64,000 bases of DNA from Maribacter sp. BPC-D8. GTDB lineage: Bacteria; Bacteroidota; Bacteroidia; Flavobacteriales; Flavobacteriaceae. The stretch is from positions 1,054,001 to 1,118,000 of the forward strand of contig NZ_CP128187.1 of NCBI RefSeq assembly GCF_035207705.1, written 5' to 3'. Below the pieces are notes generated by a model, which made no database searches, was not told where the DNA came from, and saw nothing but the letters and a program-made list of their open reading frames with translations. The translations under genes and the position numbers were made by a program. This document shows, one piece after another, positions 26,440 through 36,536 of the stretch. Within the stretch, counting starts at the first letter, position 1. Each line of letters begins with the position of its first letter.

Positions 26440-26847
26440 ATGGAAGAAAATAAAATACGTTGCGAAGAATTTACAGGATTGTTTGTAATTCGCAATTGCG
26501 AAAATGACCCGACCGTAGTTTGCGAGAAATGCAAGAAAAATGTGTGTAATATACATGCGTTTAAAGCCAACAAAATTATAAGTCAAAATAGTGGTCCTGA
26601 GGTTTATAGAAAAAAGAACGCCATATTGTGTATTAGTTGCTTTGTAGAATTCGATGCAAGATTGACCAATGATATTGAACTCTATTCTAAAGATAGATCA
26701 GTTTGGAGAAGAAAAATGATCAATAGATTCCATGCAGAATACCCGTACATGGTATTTATGGCAGATGACTATGGTAGTTTATTCGATAGCAGTTCTACTA
26801 TTTTTATGCATGACGATTCTGATGATGGATCTTATTTTGATAGTTAA
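26440..26847 (+). CDS. Small zinc-cluster protein (B-box-like cysteine pattern)
   Basis: 135 residues. Cysteine and histidine spacing (RNCENDPTVVCEKCKKNVCNIHAF ... ILCISCFVEF) fits a cross-brace zinc site like B-box or treble-clef fingers. The tail is Ser/Asp-rich (SLFDSSSTIFMHDDSDDGSYFDS), reminiscent of rhomboid/LemA-linked acidic tails but not identified. Its stop overlaps the next start (TAATG), so the two are translationally coupled. Confidence 0.7.
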   Translation: MEENKIRCEEFTGLFVIRNCENDPTVVCEKCKKNVCNIHAFKANKIISQNSGPEVYRKKNAILCISCFVEFDARLTNDIELYSKDRSVWRRKMINRFHAEYPYMVFMADDYGSLFDSSSTIFMHDDSDDGSYFDS

Positions 26848-27950
26848 TGAACATACTATTAATCACTCAAAATTACCCACCTAATAAAGGTGGTATGGCA
26901 GTATCTTGTGATCGCTTGGTGCGTAATTTTAAGAGAAATGGTATAACGGTACATATCATTCATTTTACGAATAGAAAGAAAAAGTTCAAAACAGATACCG
27001 TTGTAAAAGGAACCTACTCTGCAGTGCCTATTGAGACATCAGAAGAGTTCACATTATCGCTAGCGTCAGAATTTATACAGCAACTCCCCTATTTAGATAC
27101 ATTGACCCATGTTGGTGTGTTTGGTGGCAACCTGCCGCTTAATATCGGACCTATTTTAGCTAAATGGATACAGAAACCGCTTATTACCTTTATAAGAGGA
27201 AATGATTTTGACGAAGGTATCTTTTCAAAGAAGCGACATCAATTATTATATGCATTAGAGAACTCTAGCTATGTATTTACCGTTACGAGTGAGAAAAGAG
27301 AAAAAATAGAAAGACTAGTAACACATAACAATACTCATTTTACCCAAAACGGAATTAATACAGCGTTATGGAAACCGGCTAAAAGTCATCTTAGAAGTAT
27401 AGATGCTTTACAAAAGTCGTTCAATTCTAAAATACCGATTGCCTTTGTAGGGCAATTAAAAGCCAAAAAAGGGGTTGTAAACTTTGTAGAAACCTTTGCA
27501 AAATTTTCGCATAAGAACGATTTTGTTTTGTGTTTAATAGGTGACGTAGCCGAAGAAACAAAAACATACATTCTAAATTTAGATATCAATGTTCAGTTTT
27601 TTGATTTTGCGAACCAGAATGAACTTGTTTCGTTCTATAATGCGATTAGTATCGTTGCCATACCTTCTTTTTATGACGGTATGCCGAATGTACTGTTAGA
27701 GGCAGCAGCAACTAAAAACATAGTAATCGGCGCGAATGTGGGCGGAATAAAAGATGTAATTAATGATAAAGCGGATGGATTTTTATACCACCCCTTACAA
27801 GCGAATGAACTGTTAGATATTCTGCTACAAATACATAAAATGACACCAGTAGAAAAGGAAGCTATGGGTGAGGCATTGTATCAGAAAATTAAAACGAATT
27901 ATACCGAAGAAATAGAAATATCAAATTACCTAAATATTTTAAAACCATGA
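26847..27950 (+). CDS. GT4-family glycosyltransferase
   Basis: 367 residues. N-terminus ITQNYPPNKGGMAVSCDRLVRNF and C-terminal PSFYDGMPNVLLEAAATKNIVIGANVGGIKDVI are standard GT4 (glycosyltransferase group 1) signatures, with the E-x7-E type donor-binding segment. A cytosolic enzyme acting on an unknown acceptor. Overlaps the neighbours by one and four bases. Confidence 0.9.
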   Translation: MNILLITQNYPPNKGGMAVSCDRLVRNFKRNGITVHIIHFTNRKKKFKTDTVVKGTYSAVPIETSEEFTLSLASEFIQQLPYLDTLTHVGVFGGNLPLNIGPILAKWIQKPLITFIRGNDFDEGIFSKKRHQLLYALENSSYVFTVTSEKREKIERLVTHNNTHFTQNGINTALWKPAKSHLRSIDALQKSFNSKIPIAFVGQLKAKKGVVNFVETFAKFSHKNDFVLCLIGDVAEETKTYILNLDINVQFFDFANQNELVSFYNAISIVAIPSFYDGMPNVLLEAAATKNIVIGANVGGIKDVINDKADGFLYHPLQANELLDILLQIHKMTPVEKEAMGEALYQKIKTNYTEEIEISNYLNILKP

Positions 27951-28555
27951 GAAAATTACACCTACTTTTTGTACTATCATTGCTTCTTTTAGGAAGCTGT
28001 AAAACAGAAAACAAGAATTCTTCTAGCCCTACAGAAACCACTACAGAAGCTAGTGCAACTACAAATAGCCTCGATGTTACCATAGCAAATGCTGACGGAG
28101 CATTAATTGGTGGTTTTGATCTATCGCCTATAAAAATTGTTGCGAACAATACGACCTATACTTTTAAAAGTAAGCCAGAGAAGCATAAGTTCTATGCCAA
28201 CGGAAAAATGAAGTATGAGGTAAAATTCAAAGAAGGAAGTTTCAAATTACGTGATGAAGATTCTGATCTGTTATGGAAAGTGAAGATATACCCAGACAAA
28301 GTAAAAATCTCTGATAATGAAGAGAATGAAAATGCTTTTGAAGTACGCCCGTATGATGATAAAATTAAGGTGAAACGTAATGAAGAAGAATTATATAGGG
28401 TAAATCTAGAAGGTAACATTGTAAAGGTTAACGATACCGAAGCTTTTACGCTTTCTTCAAACCAAGAAAGTTATGTGTATGCTATTTTGGCAATAGATGA
28501 GATACCTAATGAGCATAAAATGTTCATTATCGCAGAATTATTAAATAAGATATAG
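27947..28555 (+). CDS. Small lipoprotein of the LemA operon
   Basis: 202 residues. Leader MRKLHLLFVLSLLLLGSCKT with lipobox GSC, a Ser/Thr-rich linker (residues ~25-50), then a beta-rich domain with repeated KxYxDKxKxxDxEE-like strands (VKIYPDKVKISDNEENENAF, VRPYDDKIKVKRNEEELYRV), which recalls a small beta-roll. Unknown family. Start overlaps the previous stop as ATGA. Confidence 0.72.
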   Translation: MRKLHLLFVLSLLLLGSCKTENKNSSSPTETTTEASATTNSLDVTIANADGALIGGFDLSPIKIVANNTTYTFKSKPEKHKFYANGKMKYEVKFKEGSFKLRDEDSDLLWKVKIYPDKVKISDNEENENAFEVRPYDDKIKVKRNEEELYRVNLEGNIVKVNDTEAFTLSSNQESYVYAILAIDEIPNEHKMFIIAELLNKI

Positions 28556-29361
28556 TGTATTTATTTTATGTCTATGGTGCTGGTTTTGGGCATATAAATA
28601 GGATTCTAAATTTTATACACACACAAAATATTCCGTTGACGAATTGTGTGTTGTTAACGAATTCTATTTATCATGGCCGAGTACCAAAAGATATAAAAAC
28701 ACTGCATAAAGAAGATGCATTCTTTAAGGATAAAGATGGTTTTGACCTCTTTATTCAAAATTGCATGACGGAGTATCAAATTGATACTTTGATTGTTGAT
28801 GTTTTCCCTGCCGGGTTTTACGGCGAACTCGAAAAAAGCATCACAAAACTTACTACCATACAGACCATATTACTGGCTCGCATATTAAACAAAGACTACT
28901 TTGAAAAATATGGGAGTCCGGTTTATGATGTTATCTACACACTTGAAGACGGAATTGCACTAGCCAATTATCAATACAAAAAAGTGATGCCGTTTACCTT
29001 GCAAATAAAATCGCGAGAGCATTCACAAGAAGTAATACTCAAAAAACCTTATTTTTTGGTGATGCACTCCTCCCCTTTAGATGAGGTTTTGCTATTGTAC
29101 AAACAAGCGCTATTGTACCGCACCGATGAACACATTTATATTTATTCATTTTCTGAAGTTCCAAAGCAGCTAATCCCTGAAAATACTAGAAGTATTCATG
29201 GAAGTAGCATTGAAGACCACGTATTAGAAAACGCCTCTAAAATTTTTACAGGCTGCGGATTCAATAGCATACTAGAGACTCAAAAATATAGAGAAAAGCA
29301 GCATGTATTGCCATTTAAAAGGAAGTATGATGATCAGTTTTTAAGAAAGCGGTTGCTTTAA
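28555..29361 (+). CDS. GT-B glycosyltransferase-like protein (MurG/UDP-GlcNAc transferase superfamily)
   Basis: 268 residues from a GTG that overlaps the previous stop (TAGTG). N-terminal FYVYGAGFGHINRI carries the G-x-G-H motif of MurG-type transferases, and the C-terminal segment ENASKIFTGCGFNSILETQKYREKQHVLPFKRKYDDQFLRKRL matches the donor-binding end of that superfamily. It is shorter than MurG (about 360), with a compressed middle. Last gene of the LemA operon. Confidence 0.75.
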   Translation: MYLFYVYGAGFGHINRILNFIHTQNIPLTNCVLLTNSIYHGRVPKDIKTLHKEDAFFKDKDGFDLFIQNCMTEYQIDTLIVDVFPAGFYGELEKSITKLTTIQTILLARILNKDYFEKYGSPVYDVIYTLEDGIALANYQYKKVMPFTLQIKSREHSQEVILKKPYFLVMHSSPLDEVLLLYKQALLYRTDEHIYIYSFSEVPKQLIPENTRSIHGSSIEDHVLENASKIFTGCGFNSILETQKYREKQHVLPFKRKYDDQFLRKRLL

Positions 29362-29521
29362 AATGGTTGGGTTTAAAAATAAGGTTGTGATAAAATACTG
29401 CTAAAACTTCTCTTAGATAAAAGTGTAAAAATTATATATGAATGCAATTGTTTATTGATGAATTGATAGTTTGTTATAATCATAAGAGCAAATTATAGAT
29501 AACTACTTGATATAAAATAAA

Positions 29522-32173
29522 TTAAACCTTGAAACTTTGTTCTAAACCCATTTTTCTAATTTCATTTAACCAATCATAAATCATTTTTTGGTTGTATTTT
29601 GGTTTTCCATTATCATCCAATTCTTTTTCCATTGCTATTGCTAATAAAGCATATTCGTTTTCTAATGAAGTTCCAAAAACACCTTGATCATCTGTATTTA
29701 TGGAAACAAATAATTGTGGGCAATCTTTTATTTTTTCAAAATCTGTTTCTAAGTGTAAATTGAAAAAATTCTTAATAGGATGTTTACTATATTTATCTAT
29801 TGTTCCAATTAAATAATTAGATGTTGGGTTACATTCTATCCCAATGTTTAATTGCTGTATGTGTTTTTGATACTCCTTTTGAACAAGAGTAACCAATTTT
29901 ATATAGCCCTCCGTAATTTCAAATTGCTTTATATCTTTTCCTTTCTTTTTTACTTCAGAATTGAAATGATATTGCTGGTATAAAAACTTAGTTTTTTCGT
30001 CTTTACGTATACTTCCTCTTTTTGGATAAAAGTGATTGATCCTGCAACGTTCCCAATAGGTAATGTTTGGAATATCTTCAATTGTGCAACTCACATCTTC
30101 TAAATACAAATAAGGGTCATCTCCACGTAGTTTCCATGCGTCAAAATATAATTCGTGTTTAAAATTAGCATTATAAAACTCTGATTTCTCATCAAATGAA
30201 CTATGATAAATCTCTCTAAATAATGAATCAAAAAGTTTTTCTAATTTATAAACTTCACTACCAAAATCATTAATATTATATTTTCGAACCTTAGCCAATA
30301 ACCATGCTATATTATCTAACAGCATTTCTTTTGGTATTAAAAGTTTTAGTCCTTTAAAATCAAAATACTCTTTAACATTAATACCTAATGCTAATGCATG
30401 ACCAATTCTATCTCCTTGGCAGAATTTTAAGAATTTAATAGTCTCATCAATGCATCTTAACCCATCTACTATATCGTAAAAATCTTCCCCTGCATGGTAA
30501 GTTGCATACAGTTTATTTTCTATGATTTTTTTCTTTAAATGGTTGTATTTACCATTTAACTTATGGTCTTTTAAATATCTAAACCCTTGTGCAAAAACTT
30601 CTGGTCTAGCATTAAACTCTGATGAGGCAGCATCTATACCTTGAATTAATTTAGCTTTTTTAGAATAAGACTCTCGTAATTGAACTATAGCTCTTGCCTG
30701 CTTTTTTACACTCTTTCTTAATTGATGATGCCTAGGCAGAATCTCCTGAGCTAAATTATAATTTGTGTTTTTTTCTTCAAGCTTAATAAAATGAACAGTG
30801 TAAAAGTGTTTTTCTTTTCTCGCTTTATATTTACCTAAAGCTTTTTTAATAGGAATGAAATAGCTTGATTGGTTTAAGGCATTTATATCACTATTGACTT
30901 GATATTTCTTAAGACTATTATTTAAAGCTAATCCAGAATTTTTTGGTGCTATTCTTGTTTCAAAAGATTTAATATTTTGGAACTTATTACTATCATTTAT
31001 TGCCATTTGCAATAAAGCAGTTTCATAAATACTGCCATCTGGAATAAAGTATTCTTTTCTATCTTGATAGGTAGAGAAGTTAGCAAAACCAACCCTTTTA
31101 TTTACTTGTATTAACTCAGAACGAAATTGATTTTTAATAGAAATATAACAATGTAGTAATTGCTCTACTTTATTCCATGAATCTTGTTGGGAATATATAA
31201 CCTTTAATGCTTTATAAAGTAACATGCGTTCTCCGTAATGTATAAACGACCCTTTGAAATTATCAGAGTGCATATGTTTAGGTATAGCATAGTCTGCTAC
31301 TGCAGGTTTTCCTTTATGATAAAACTCATAACCGTGAAATTCTTTCTTTTCATTTATTTCATTTTGAATTCCAGTTAATTCCATTACTATTTCAAAAGAA
31401 TCATCATGATTTGATTTCGGTGATAGTAATGATTTTATCTTTATCAAATCAATCTCAATATTCTCAAATAAATATTCAAATAATATGATTCTAATTTTTG
31501 ATGCTTTGAAAACAAGTATGTCAATTTCTTTATGTTGGTCATTAAATGAATATGATACTGTTCCATTTAATTTTAATCCTTCTTTTAATTTTTTTAATTT
31601 TTTATGATGACCATTAATATTATTCATTAGAGATAACCAAGACAAATCAAAAATTGGTGCAGACCCCTTTAAGTGAAAATGATTTTCAGCCACACCTTTG
31701 TCTAATATTTTTTTTAATCTATTATTAGTTGAAAAAGCTACTGTACGCCAAGAGAAAAAGTCCCTATTTCGTTTAGAGCGATTATCCATATAAGCAAAAT
31801 ATGAGCAAGTAAATAGATCTTCTCCCAAACAGAAAGATAAGTCTCTCCATCTCAATAAATGCTCATAACTTACAAATGGTTCCTTATTACGTTCTTTTAA
31901 TACTTGCTTATTGAAATGAATAAGTAGGTTGAAGATTGTCTTGGTACTTTTTTTATTTTGGTAAACATCTAATAACCAATCAGAATCTAACTTTAAATAA
32001 AGGTTCTGAATTTCATCAAAACTGTAATTTTTAAAAAGAGCTAATCCATGTTCTATAAAAGAATCTTTAGAAGAAGTATTCGATTTCAAACTAACATCGT
32101 AAATACTATTTATAATATAATCTGGACATGATAGATTAAATATAGCTTCAATGGATTTTCTTAAATTATCCAT
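29522..32173 (-). CDS. rdrB: RADAR anti-phage system, adenosine deaminase RdrB
   Basis: 883 residues. Metal-dependent deaminase signatures lie far apart, as in RdrB: GVAENHFHLKGSAP (His165 and His167), YHAGEDFYDIVDGLRCI (His and Glu), GDRIGHAL, IECNPTSN, and VSINTDDQGVFGTSL near residue 828 (metal Asp pair). The size is far above ordinary adenosine deaminases (~340), with a long insert between the first two motifs, as known for RdrB. It follows rdrA with an 8-base overlap. In studied RADAR systems RdrB turns adenosine nucleotides into inosine forms during phage infection; here the role is inferred. Confidence 0.9.
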   Translation of the reverse strand: MDNLRKSIEAIFNLSCPDYIINSIYDVSLKSNTSSKDSFIEHGLALFKNYSFDEIQNLYLKLDSDWLLDVYQNKKSTKTIFNLLIHFNKQVLKERNKEPFVSYEHLLRWRDLSFCLGEDLFTCSYFAYMDNRSKRNRDFFSWRTVAFSTNNRLKKILDKGVAENHFHLKGSAPIFDLSWLSLMNNINGHHKKLKKLKEGLKLNGTVSYSFNDQHKEIDILVFKASKIRIILFEYLFENIEIDLIKIKSLLSPKSNHDDSFEIVMELTGIQNEINEKKEFHGYEFYHKGKPAVADYAIPKHMHSDNFKGSFIHYGERMLLYKALKVIYSQQDSWNKVEQLLHCYISIKNQFRSELIQVNKRVGFANFSTYQDRKEYFIPDGSIYETALLQMAINDSNKFQNIKSFETRIAPKNSGLALNNSLKKYQVNSDINALNQSSYFIPIKKALGKYKARKEKHFYTVHFIKLEEKNTNYNLAQEILPRHHQLRKSVKKQARAIVQLRESYSKKAKLIQGIDAASSEFNARPEVFAQGFRYLKDHKLNGKYNHLKKKIIENKLYATYHAGEDFYDIVDGLRCIDETIKFLKFCQGDRIGHALALGINVKEYFDFKGLKLLIPKEMLLDNIAWLLAKVRKYNINDFGSEVYKLEKLFDSLFREIYHSSFDEKSEFYNANFKHELYFDAWKLRGDDPYLYLEDVSCTIEDIPNITYWERCRINHFYPKRGSIRKDEKTKFLYQQYHFNSEVKKKGKDIKQFEITEGYIKLVTLVQKEYQKHIQQLNIGIECNPTSNYLIGTIDKYSKHPIKNFFNLHLETDFEKIKDCPQLFVSINTDDQGVFGTSLENEYALLAIAMEKELDDNGKPKYNQKMIYDWLNEIRKMGLEQSFKV

Positions 32174-34754
32174 TTGATTTTAGTTTATTTAATAAATCTC
32201 GTAACTCTATTTTCTTATTTTGAATATTATTTAAATTAATATTTTGACGTATTTTCCATAAACTATCTATAATATTTTGATTTGGTGGATTATTAGAATT
32301 TGTCAGTTTATTTATAAAAATTGATAATTTCATTTTTGTTAAACTAGGTAAAGAGTTGGATATAAATCTATTTATCAAATTAAAGTTCTCTTTGTCCAGT
32401 ATATAATTATATTCAAAATTGTTATTTGAAGAACTATCAAATAATAGATGTAAAATTTCATTTAACATCATTTCATTATTATTCCAATAATTTAAAAACG
32501 GATTATTCGTTATTTCGGATAAATCGATAGTGTACTTCTCTGATAATCTACTGCAGATATCGTTTAAGCCATCGTACAAATAGGTATGTAATCTCTTTCC
32601 ATAATTATCGCCTAAACTATCTTTGTTACTTGCGTAGTCATATAGCTTGTTAAGTATTTCATCAAAAAGATTAATATTATATATCAAATAGTAATTTTTT
32701 GATAATGTAATATTCCATTTTTTTAATTCTTTATATAATTTAGAATCCACTATTTCCTCTACTAAATTGGAATTAGCATATTGTCCTATTATTTTTTCCG
32801 AATTATTTATATTACTAAGAAAAGAAATTGCGTTAAAAGTTACTGTTTCATATTTATTTCCACTACGGTTTTTTATATCGTCAGTTATATTTATATAATT
32901 TTTGTTTTGTAAACTTCCTTTACCAATAAAGTTAAAAAAATGAATTACCCAAAAATACATTTCAATAGTATATGATTTTTGAAGTTTATCTTTTTTTAAA
33001 CTGTTTTTTATATAGTCATGTATTTCTAAAGGCTTTTTTGTAATTTCAAAATAATCTCTTCGGTCGAAACCTGAAGGCCTATCTCTTATTGTAGGTAAGT
33101 ATTTTATTGAATGATTTGTTAATCTATCATTGGTTAAAATTTGTAAGTTTTCAAAATTATTATCTTCTTTGAAGAACTCGGTGTATCTAATTGAATAATA
33201 AATATTCAAATAGCTTATGAATTGCAAATTTTTTATATCAGTAACTAATACGTTGGTTTTTAATTCTCTAAACACAGATAAGACATCACCAAACGAGGAA
33301 TTGTAATATCTTTTTATTTTTGTTAAAATAGATGTTTCAGATTCAAATTCTACTCTTTCCAGCCTACCCTTTCTAGTCCTACTTTCAATAACTTCAATTC
33401 TCTTCTCATTCGGAAGTATATCTCCTTTATTTTCACCAATCCAATTTAATATAAATTGATTTAGAGTAGCATTAGAGGTTTCATCTAATTCGTTGAAAAA
33501 GGAAACTTCATTTTCAATTAAATTACTAGTTATTTCTTTATTTAGATACGTCTTGAAAGAATTAATATCTGAATTTCGATAAATTAAAGTTATAGTATTT
33601 GCTAAATCTCTAAGAGTATTAGGAATAATCACATTTTTCTCAAATCTATTTTTGGGGATTAATAAATCTGTTTTTCTATAAACCAAACCCAGAAAAGTGT
33701 CTTCAATAGTTTGATTTTTTATAAAGTATATTTTAGTGCCATTTATGGATTTGTTTTTAAGTTCATAATCAGCATCATACAGATTCATTTTTTTAGAAGA
33801 AATATTATTTTCTATGAGGCGTGGTGTATTAAAACGTCTTTCCAAAGGAAATAATTTATCTAAATACTTATTTGACTTATTTGAAATGTTTTCGGATAAA
33901 TAAACTTTAGCTTTTTCTCCATGTTTAAAAATCATTTCGTATTCTTTAATAATTTCATTATTAATAGAATCTTGAAGTTGTTGCATTTTAAAAGCAATTA
34001 AGATAATCACATTACTTTGAATAAGAAACTGACGAATATCTTCTAACATTTCATAAGCTCCAGAAATATTCAAGTCAAAATCATCTATTGTTATTAAAAG
34101 AAACCCTTTATCGTTAGAATTATCTATATTATATATACAGGATAAAAATTCATCTACGAGTTCTTTGAAATTACTTTTTAAGTTGGTCCCAAAAGCTAAA
34201 TCACTTAAAGCTTCTATTGCCTCTTTATCATAAACATCAGATTTACCATTATGTACAACTTTAAGATTATTAAAAACTTCTTGAAATTTTTTTATTAAGC
34301 TTCTTTTATTTCCATCATTTATTCTATTTTCTTTTTTTTTCAATTTTAATTGAAACTTAGAAAACATTTTAGAAATAATAATTTCAAAAAGCTTGTCATC
34401 ATTTCTAAACAAAGAAGGATCTATTGTATCAATAGAAACTATTTTAGAGTTTTTAAGGTTTTTTGTATTATCCCAAAAAGTATCATCTATACTTTTGTTT
34501 TTTAATGCATCGGCTAAAGATATCATAGAAGAACTTTTACCTGTTCCCCTTTCTCCTGTAAATGCTATTACATTATTATAATCATTATTTACAGTACTTT
34601 GATTCTCTTTATTTATTAAACTAGCTTGATATATAATTTTATCTATATTTTTTGCAGCTTGGGTATATATATCAATAAAAATGGAGTCAGCAAATTCTTT
34701 TTCTTTTTCAATTTTAATTTTATACTCTTCTCCTATATTAATTTCTAATGCCAT
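32166..34754 (-). CDS. rdrA: RADAR anti-phage system, ATPase RdrA
   Basis: 862 residues. A P-loop ATPase with Walker A FTGERGTGKSSSM (residues 66-78) and Walker B FLLITIDDFDLN (~220-231), followed by a long, helix-rich and weakly conserved region. The length, the GERGTGKSS motif and the downstream, overlapping giant adenosine deaminase define a RADAR pair. RdrA is known to assemble into rings that activate or recruit RdrB. Base composition is strikingly AT-rich compared with the flanking genes, as expected for transferred defence genes. No SLATT or Csx27-like accessory gene was seen. Confidence 0.9.
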   Translation of the reverse strand: MALEINIGEEYKIKIEKEKEFADSIFIDIYTQAAKNIDKIIYQASLINKENQSTVNNDYNNVIAFTGERGTGKSSSMISLADALKNKSIDDTFWDNTKNLKNSKIVSIDTIDPSLFRNDDKLFEIIISKMFSKFQLKLKKKENRINDGNKRSLIKKFQEVFNNLKVVHNGKSDVYDKEAIEALSDLAFGTNLKSNFKELVDEFLSCIYNIDNSNDKGFLLITIDDFDLNISGAYEMLEDIRQFLIQSNVIILIAFKMQQLQDSINNEIIKEYEMIFKHGEKAKVYLSENISNKSNKYLDKLFPLERRFNTPRLIENNISSKKMNLYDADYELKNKSINGTKIYFIKNQTIEDTFLGLVYRKTDLLIPKNRFEKNVIIPNTLRDLANTITLIYRNSDINSFKTYLNKEITSNLIENEVSFFNELDETSNATLNQFILNWIGENKGDILPNEKRIEVIESRTRKGRLERVEFESETSILTKIKRYYNSSFGDVLSVFRELKTNVLVTDIKNLQFISYLNIYYSIRYTEFFKEDNNFENLQILTNDRLTNHSIKYLPTIRDRPSGFDRRDYFEITKKPLEIHDYIKNSLKKDKLQKSYTIEMYFWVIHFFNFIGKGSLQNKNYINITDDIKNRSGNKYETVTFNAISFLSNINNSEKIIGQYANSNLVEEIVDSKLYKELKKWNITLSKNYYLIYNINLFDEILNKLYDYASNKDSLGDNYGKRLHTYLYDGLNDICSRLSEKYTIDLSEITNNPFLNYWNNNEMMLNEILHLLFDSSSNNNFEYNYILDKENFNLINRFISNSLPSLTKMKLSIFINKLTNSNNPPNQNIIDSLWKIRQNINLNNIQNKKIELRDLLNKLKSNG

Positions 34755-35081
34755 AATTTAATTTGCTTATTTATTCCTAATCTTTTAAATTTTATTAAAA
34801 ATCATTATTGTGTGTTTCTTTGCTAATTAACAAGCTAGAAATTGTATAATTATTGATTTAATAAATATTTCACCCAACCTCATTCAAGTATTCTATTTTT
34901 TTTACTTATAAATGTCAAATGATACTTTTATAAATTTTGGGTTTAAATATCGAGTATAAGTTGAGTTTAAATTTAATAAATAATTATAAGTATTTCGAGT
35001 ACATAGATTCGTGATATAAACAAAGCTCTTATGGCAAATGTTTTCTGCCTAAAACATTAATTATTTGTTTAAAAGAGGATG

Positions 35082-35204
35082 CTATAAATTAATAATTCTT
35101 TTAGTTGTATAAGCTTCAAAATTATTAGGTTTTAAACATCTTCTTTTATTATCTAATTTATTTTTAGATTTCGTCTTAGGTTTCTTTGTTTTAACTTTAA
35201 TCAT
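35082..35204 (-). CDS. Possible 40-residue basic peptide
   Basis: ATG to TAG frame encoding a Lys/Arg-rich peptide (begins MIKVKTKKPKTKSKNK, ends TTKRIINL). Charge is far above what random AT-rich sequence usually gives on one side, but AT-rich DNA is also rich in Lys codons, and no clear ribosome binding site is seen. It lies upstream of rdrA on the same strand. Listed as a weak candidate. Confidence 0.25.
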   Translation of the reverse strand: MIKVKTKKPKTKSKNKLDNKRRCLKPNNFEAYTTKRIINL

Positions 35205-35288
35205 ATGACTAATTTTAAAATCTAAGTACTAAAAATAGAGAGTTATAATGGTTCTTTATTACGGGTTTCCGTATTCAATAAAAAATTT

Positions 35289-35356
35289 TTAGAATTTTAC
35301 AATCCCGCTAACCTTTACAGCCCAACAAAATCAACATCAATTTCTTTACAGCTATC
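35289..35356 (-). repeat. Decayed copy A of the PRPP synthetase gene 3' end
   Basis: On the minus strand the sequence reads ...KEIDVDFVGL-stop-RLAGL-stop, against YKDIDDDFVTQYKLAGL at the end of the gene at 38243-39007; the final codons TTAGCGGGATTGTAAAATTC are identical. A TAA replaces the Tyr codon, showing it is not functional. The similarity fades upstream of this segment. Confidence 0.75.
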
Positions 35357-35540
35357 TAAAAATGTATTCAGAGTTACCATACTTAGGTCCGCTCTGTATT
35401 TTTGAAAAATTGCCAGGACTAAATTTTAAGTAGCATCATAGTTTTAGTAGATTCTTATAATTAGCTATTTATTAATATCTTAAAGAGGTATAAAGATTTA
35501 TTCATCACTGCCTGCCCTTTATAAAACCAACCACTATCTT

Positions 35541-36392
35541 ATGGAAAATAAAGAAATAGAACAGGAAGACCATCAGAAAGAACTGGAAAAGAAATCTGCA
35601 GAAATTAAAGATGGCAATGAATACAGTGTTATTCTTAGTAGGGTTATTCATGAAGGAGAAGAAATTTTCAAGATAAAAAACAAAGCCATGTTTTTAAGTG
35701 CGGTAATTGCCGGCTTAGAAATTGGGTTTAGTTATTTTATGATTTGTGCGCTTTATTATCTATTGAACGGTACTGTAGATACTGCTATTATTTTTAAACT
35801 TTTTGCCGTAGTATACCCAGTAGGGTTTATACTTGTTATCCTTGGAAAATCTGCCCTATTTACTGAGCAAACCTCTGTATTGGCTTTGCCCATGTTAAAT
35901 GGGCAGCGCAGCATATGGGAATTATTTAGGGTATGGGGCGTAGTTATATTAGGGAATATTATAGGAGGTAATATTTTTGCTGTTTTTATAGGGCTACTGG
36001 CTCCGCATCTTCATCTTTTTACGGAAGAGACCATGATAGAAATTGGTGCTCATGTCGTAAAAGAGGCTTCTTGGGTATTGTTAGGGAGTGCTATTGTTGC
36101 CGGGTGGTTAATGGGACTATTAACGTGGTTATTGAACAGTACCATGAATTCGCTAACTCGTGTTGTACTTATAATTATGATAACGGGTGTTATTGGCTTT
36201 GGAGGGTTTCACCATAGTATAGTGGGTAATATAGAGGTATTCGGCGCCTTTTTACATTCTAGTGAAATTAGCTTTCTAGATTACCTTTGGTTTCTGTTAC
36301 TGGCTTTATTAGGTAATAGTATTGGTGGTGCTGTAGTTGTGGGTCTTTTTAAATACCGAATTTTTGAATCGAACTATAAAGAAGAGGTTTAG
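35541..36392 (+). CDS. Formate/nitrite transporter family channel (FocA/NirC/YfdC-like)
   Basis: 283 residues. A charged cytoplasmic N-terminus (~45 residues) and six membrane helices with the family's landmarks LGNIIGGNIFAVFIG and HSIVGNIEVFGAFL plus the C-terminal LGNSIGGAVVVGLFKY. The long acidic N-terminus is closer to YfdC-type members than to FocA itself. Pentameric channel for small monovalent anions; the ion is not predictable. It sits between copies A and B of the PRPP synthetase end. Confidence 0.88.
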   Translation: MENKEIEQEDHQKELEKKSAEIKDGNEYSVILSRVIHEGEEIFKIKNKAMFLSAVIAGLEIGFSYFMICALYYLLNGTVDTAIIFKLFAVVYPVGFILVILGKSALFTEQTSVLALPMLNGQRSIWELFRVWGVVILGNIIGGNIFAVFIGLLAPHLHLFTEETMIEIGAHVVKEASWVLLGSAIVAGWLMGLLTWLLNSTMNSLTRVVLIIMITGVIGFGGFHHSIVGNIEVFGAFLHSSEISFLDYLWFLLLALLGNSIGGAVVVGLFKYRIFESNYKEEV

Positions 36393-36536
36393 CTATTTTA
36401 ATATAAATCACAATAAATTAGTAGATTATAATTATTTGTAGTAGAAAATATTAATTTAAATTCGTAATAACTTTCTCTTGGTAATGGCTACTAAAATCAA
36501 CTTGTATAAGTGACTTTCAATTAAAACTTAGATATA

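Larger units (their letters stand above)
34755..35540. other. Intergenic region between rdrA and the FocA-like gene
   Basis: About 790 AT-rich bases. It holds the rdrA promoter region (not resolved), one small basic reading frame (35082-35204) and a decayed copy of the PRPP synthetase 3' end (35289-35356), both listed separately. No other coding or RNA signature seen. Confidence 0.5.

Noticed and set aside
29522..35204. Search for a CRISPR array, retron RNA or a third RADAR gene near the defence locus.
   Set aside because: No regularly spaced repeats, no reverse transcriptase and no SLATT-like membrane gene were found; only a weak 40-codon basic frame is present.
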